Assembly (NCBI GenBank): GCA_965197665.1
Contig: CBDANO010000005.1
Coordinates: 1 to 64,000, forward strand
Length of the DNA: 64,000 nucleotides
Reading direction: 5' to 3'
From: CBDANO01 sp965197665
GTDB lineage: Bacteria; Chloroflexota; Dehalococcoidia; Lucifugimonadales; UBA3495
Shown: positions 62,191-64,000 of the stretch, one piece after another
How the letters are laid out: the number at the start of each line of letters is the position of its first letter
Numbering within the stretch: the first letter of the stretch is position 1
Notes under the pieces: model-generated
Databases searched by the model: none
What the model was told of the DNA's origin: nothing
Seen by the model: only the letters and a program-made list of their open reading frames with translations
Position numbers and translations under genes: made by a program

Positions 62191-62928
62191 ATGGCCGAGA
62201 TACCAAGCCAGGCCAAGCAACAATACGTAGCGAGCATGTTCGCCCGTATTGCGGGCCGCTACGACCTCATGAACGACCTAATGACTCTCGGGCTTCACCG
62301 CCGGTGGAAACGGCGCACCGCGGAATTTACCGCCAAGGGCCTCCAGGGAAACGCTCTCGACGTCGCCACCGGCACCGGGGACTTGGCTTTCGCTATAGCT
62401 CGGCGTCCGGGGATAGAGCAAGCGGTGGGCGTTGACTTGCTGCCGGAGATGCTTGCTCTGGGACGGGCCAAGGGCAAAGGCGCCGGCCTCACCGCGGCCA
62501 TCACCCTGTTGCCGGGCGACGCGGTGAACCTGCCCTTCGCCGACGGCTCCTTCGCTTGCGCCACCGCCGGGTTCAGCCTTCGCAACATGCCCGACCTAGG
62601 CCAAGCCCTGTCCGAAATGGTACGGGTGGTGAAGCCGGGGGGGCGAATCACCACCCTGGAACTGACCCCGGTCCCTGACCGGGGGCGGTTTCGCTTGTTC
62701 CGGTGGTATTTCCACGGCTTGGTGCCCCTCATGGGGCAGATTGTGGCGGGAGACCGCTCGGCTTACACCTATTTGCCCCGGTCGGTGGACGAGTTTCTCC
62801 CGGCGGAGCGGTTGGCGGCCTTGTTCCGGGAGTTGGGCTTGGTGGACGTGGGGTTCCGGTTCTTTGGCTTCGGCGCGGTGACTTTGCATTGGGGAAGCCG
62901 GCCCGGTGGAAGCAGCCGCCAAACCTGA
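62191..62928 (+). CDS. ubiE: Demethylmenaquinone methyltransferase (UbiE/MenG)
   Basis: 245 residues. SAM-dependent methyltransferase: MFARIAGRYDLMNDLMTLGLHRRWKRR (family start), motif I ALDVATGTGDLAFAIARR, later GDAVNLPFADGSFACATAGFSLRNMPD and EMVRVVKPGGRITTLELTPV, ending YTYLPRSVDEFLPAERLAALF. It adds the last methyl group to demethylmenaquinone. Placement after ubiD-ubiA-ubiX supports a menaquinone operon. The C-terminal 10 residues are non-conserved. Confidence 0.93.
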   Translation: MAEIPSQAKQQYVASMFARIAGRYDLMNDLMTLGLHRRWKRRTAEFTAKGLQGNALDVATGTGDLAFAIARRPGIEQAVGVDLLPEMLALGRAKGKGAGLTAAITLLPGDAVNLPFADGSFACATAGFSLRNMPDLGQALSEMVRVVKPGGRITTLELTPVPDRGRFRLFRWYFHGLVPLMGQIVAGDRSAYTYLPRSVDEFLPAERLAALFRELGLVDVGFRFFGFGAVTLHWGSRPGGSSRQT

Positions 62929-63136
62929 CCGAGGGCGTCCTATATCCGGACGCGGGTAGGCGCCCCCGGCAGCAGCAACGAGGGCAGGATGGTTGCGCTT
63001 TTTCGATGCCTGGGCCGGAGCGCGGCAACCCGCCGCTGGGATAGCCCAAATAGCCTGCACACCGACGCCGCGAACCTTGTTCGCCAGTATCGATTAATAT
63101 AAACTGGAACCATCCTAGTTCGGATTTCCCAATACC

Positions 63137-64000
63137 ATGAGCATACCGAAGCCTTCGCCTACAAGCACTTCAACGAACTCGATAGATTCGGTTTTCCACA
63201 AGCTGGAACCGGTCCTCCGCCGTCACGGAGAGATCGAGGAGATTCTGGCTCGACCGGAAGTAGCCGTCGACTTCGAGCAAGTCCAAGAACTGGCCAAAGA
63301 GCGCGCCGCCCTGGAAGCCCTAGTGGAAATTTCCCATCAACACCGGAAACTATCCCGAGAGCGCGATGACCTGGAAGCCCTGGTCCAAGAAGAGTCCGAT
63401 CAGGAACTGGCCCACATGGCCAGGGAGGAATTGGGGGCGGTTGAAAGCAGGTTGGAACAGTTGGCTCAAGACTTGAGACTGTCTTTGCTGCCCAAAGACC
63501 CCAACGATGAACGAAGCGTCATCGTTGAGATTCGCGCCGGTACCGGGGGCGCCGAGGCCAGCCTGTTCGCCAGCGACCTCTTCCGGGCCTACACCAAGTA
63601 CGCTCAGCTACGCCATTGGAAGGTAGACGTGATGGATTCCAGCCCTTCCGACCTGGGTGGGTTCAATAAGATAGTTTTCGAAGTCCAAGGCAAAGGGGCA
63701 TTCAGCCGACTCAAGTACGAACGGGGTGTTCATCGCGTGCAAAGAATACCCGACACCGAGGGTCAGGGGCGGGTCCACACCTCCACGGCCACCGTTGCGG
63801 TGCTGCCCGAGGCCGACGAGGTGGAGGTAAAGATCAACCCGGATGATTTGCGCATAGATATTTTCCATGCCGGCGGCCACGGCGGGCAGAACGTCAACAA
63901 GGTTGCCACCGCCGTGCGGATCGTATACGAGCCTTCGGGTCTGACCGTGGTCTGCCAAGACGAACGGTCCCAGCACAAGAACAAGCAAAAGGCGATGGCG
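63137..64000 (+). CDS. prfA: Peptide chain release factor 1, 5' part
   Basis: The frame is open from ATG 63137 to the window end (288 codons). It matches RF1: coiled-coil N-terminus (HKLEPVLRRHGEIEEILARP), VHRVQRIPDTEGQGRVHTSTATVAVLPE and the GGQ motif in HAGGHGGQNVNKVATAVRI, which triggers peptidyl-tRNA hydrolysis; the sequence RIPDTE and the lack of an SPF motif indicate RF1 (UAA/UAG). About 70-75 residues of C-terminus are missing. Presence of RF1 argues against TAG being generally read through in this organism. Confidence 0.93.
   Translation, partial: MSIPKPSPTSTSTNSIDSVFHKLEPVLRRHGEIEEILARPEVAVDFEQVQELAKERAALEALVEISHQHRKLSRERDDLEALVQEESDQELAHMAREELGAVESRLEQLAQDLRLSLLPKDPNDERSVIVEIRAGTGGAEASLFASDLFRAYTKYAQLRHWKVDVMDSSPSDLGGFNKIVFEVQGKGAFSRLKYERGVHRVQRIPDTEGQGRVHTSTATVAVLPEADEVEVKINPDDLRIDIFHAGGHGGQNVNKVATAVRIVYEPSGLTVVCQDERSQHKNKQKAMA

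Overview
The window looks like a chromosomal segment of an uncultivated Chloroflexota bacterium, most likely the Dehalococcoidia / SAR202 side. Supporting signs: a tmRNA tag reading GEREFALAV (close to the GERELVLAG tag I recall for Dehalococcoides), a reductive-dehalogenase-like Fe-S protein, paralogous amidohydrolases and CaiB/BaiF CoA-transferases, a binding lipoprotein with KEV coiled-coil repeats, and a menaquinone gene cluster of ubiD/ubiA/ubiX/ubiE type. The taxonomic call is inference; no 16S rRNA is present.

Layout. 1-2.1 kb: the truncated edge of an IS21 copy carrying an ISNCY-type element. 2.8-5.5 kb: a secreted Ig-like protein cut off by an IS3 element whose right end touches the 5' end of ssrA (tmRNA). 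5.5-6.5 kb: a serine-integrase remnant running antisense into the ssrA 3' end. 6.5-15.2 kb: peptide-type ABC permeases and a binding lipoprotein on the minus strand, with a di-heme lipoprotein and an FG-GAP/UnbV lipoprotein between them on the plus strand. 15.5-29 kb: a catabolic zone (D-aminoacylase-type amidohydrolase, two ACMSD-like amidohydrolases, two isocitrate-lyase-superfamily proteins, two family III CoA-transferases, an amidase) with many decayed gene pieces (LLM oxidoreductase, cupin, amidase, isochorismatase, lipoprotein). 30-32 kb: an IS3 fragment and the reductive-dehalogenase-like gene.

32.6-42.3 kb is an insertion-sequence pile: an IS3 (3-bp target duplication GTC) interrupted by an IS110 and an IS21; the IS21 is itself interrupted near its right end by an intact ISNCY element. 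Two damaged IS630 elements follow, sharing one TA. A serine recombinase with an internal stop (42.7-44.2 kb) ends inside the 3' end of dnaN. The roughly 38 kb between ssrA and dnaN therefore looks like an accessory region built by integration and IS activity.

From dnaN rightward the sequence is a compact core: dnaN, alaX, hyuA / PIG-L deacetylase / hyuB, a small lipoprotein, a DUF1059-like protein, a cupin, a Lin0512 protein, an HTH plus binding-domain regulator divergent from modABC (candidate operator over the modA promoter), a zinc-ribbon protein, a menaquinone cluster (ubiD, ubiA, ubiX, a retropepsin-like protein, ubiE) and the 5' part of prfA.

The most interesting points are the nested IS pile; the ISNCY element entering IS21 terminal repeats in both copies (one with a 32-bp direct repeat, one with a 16-bp loss); the likely bridge-RNA region of the IS110; ssrA left without visible upstream DNA of its own; and two serine recombinases at the ssrA and dnaN borders.
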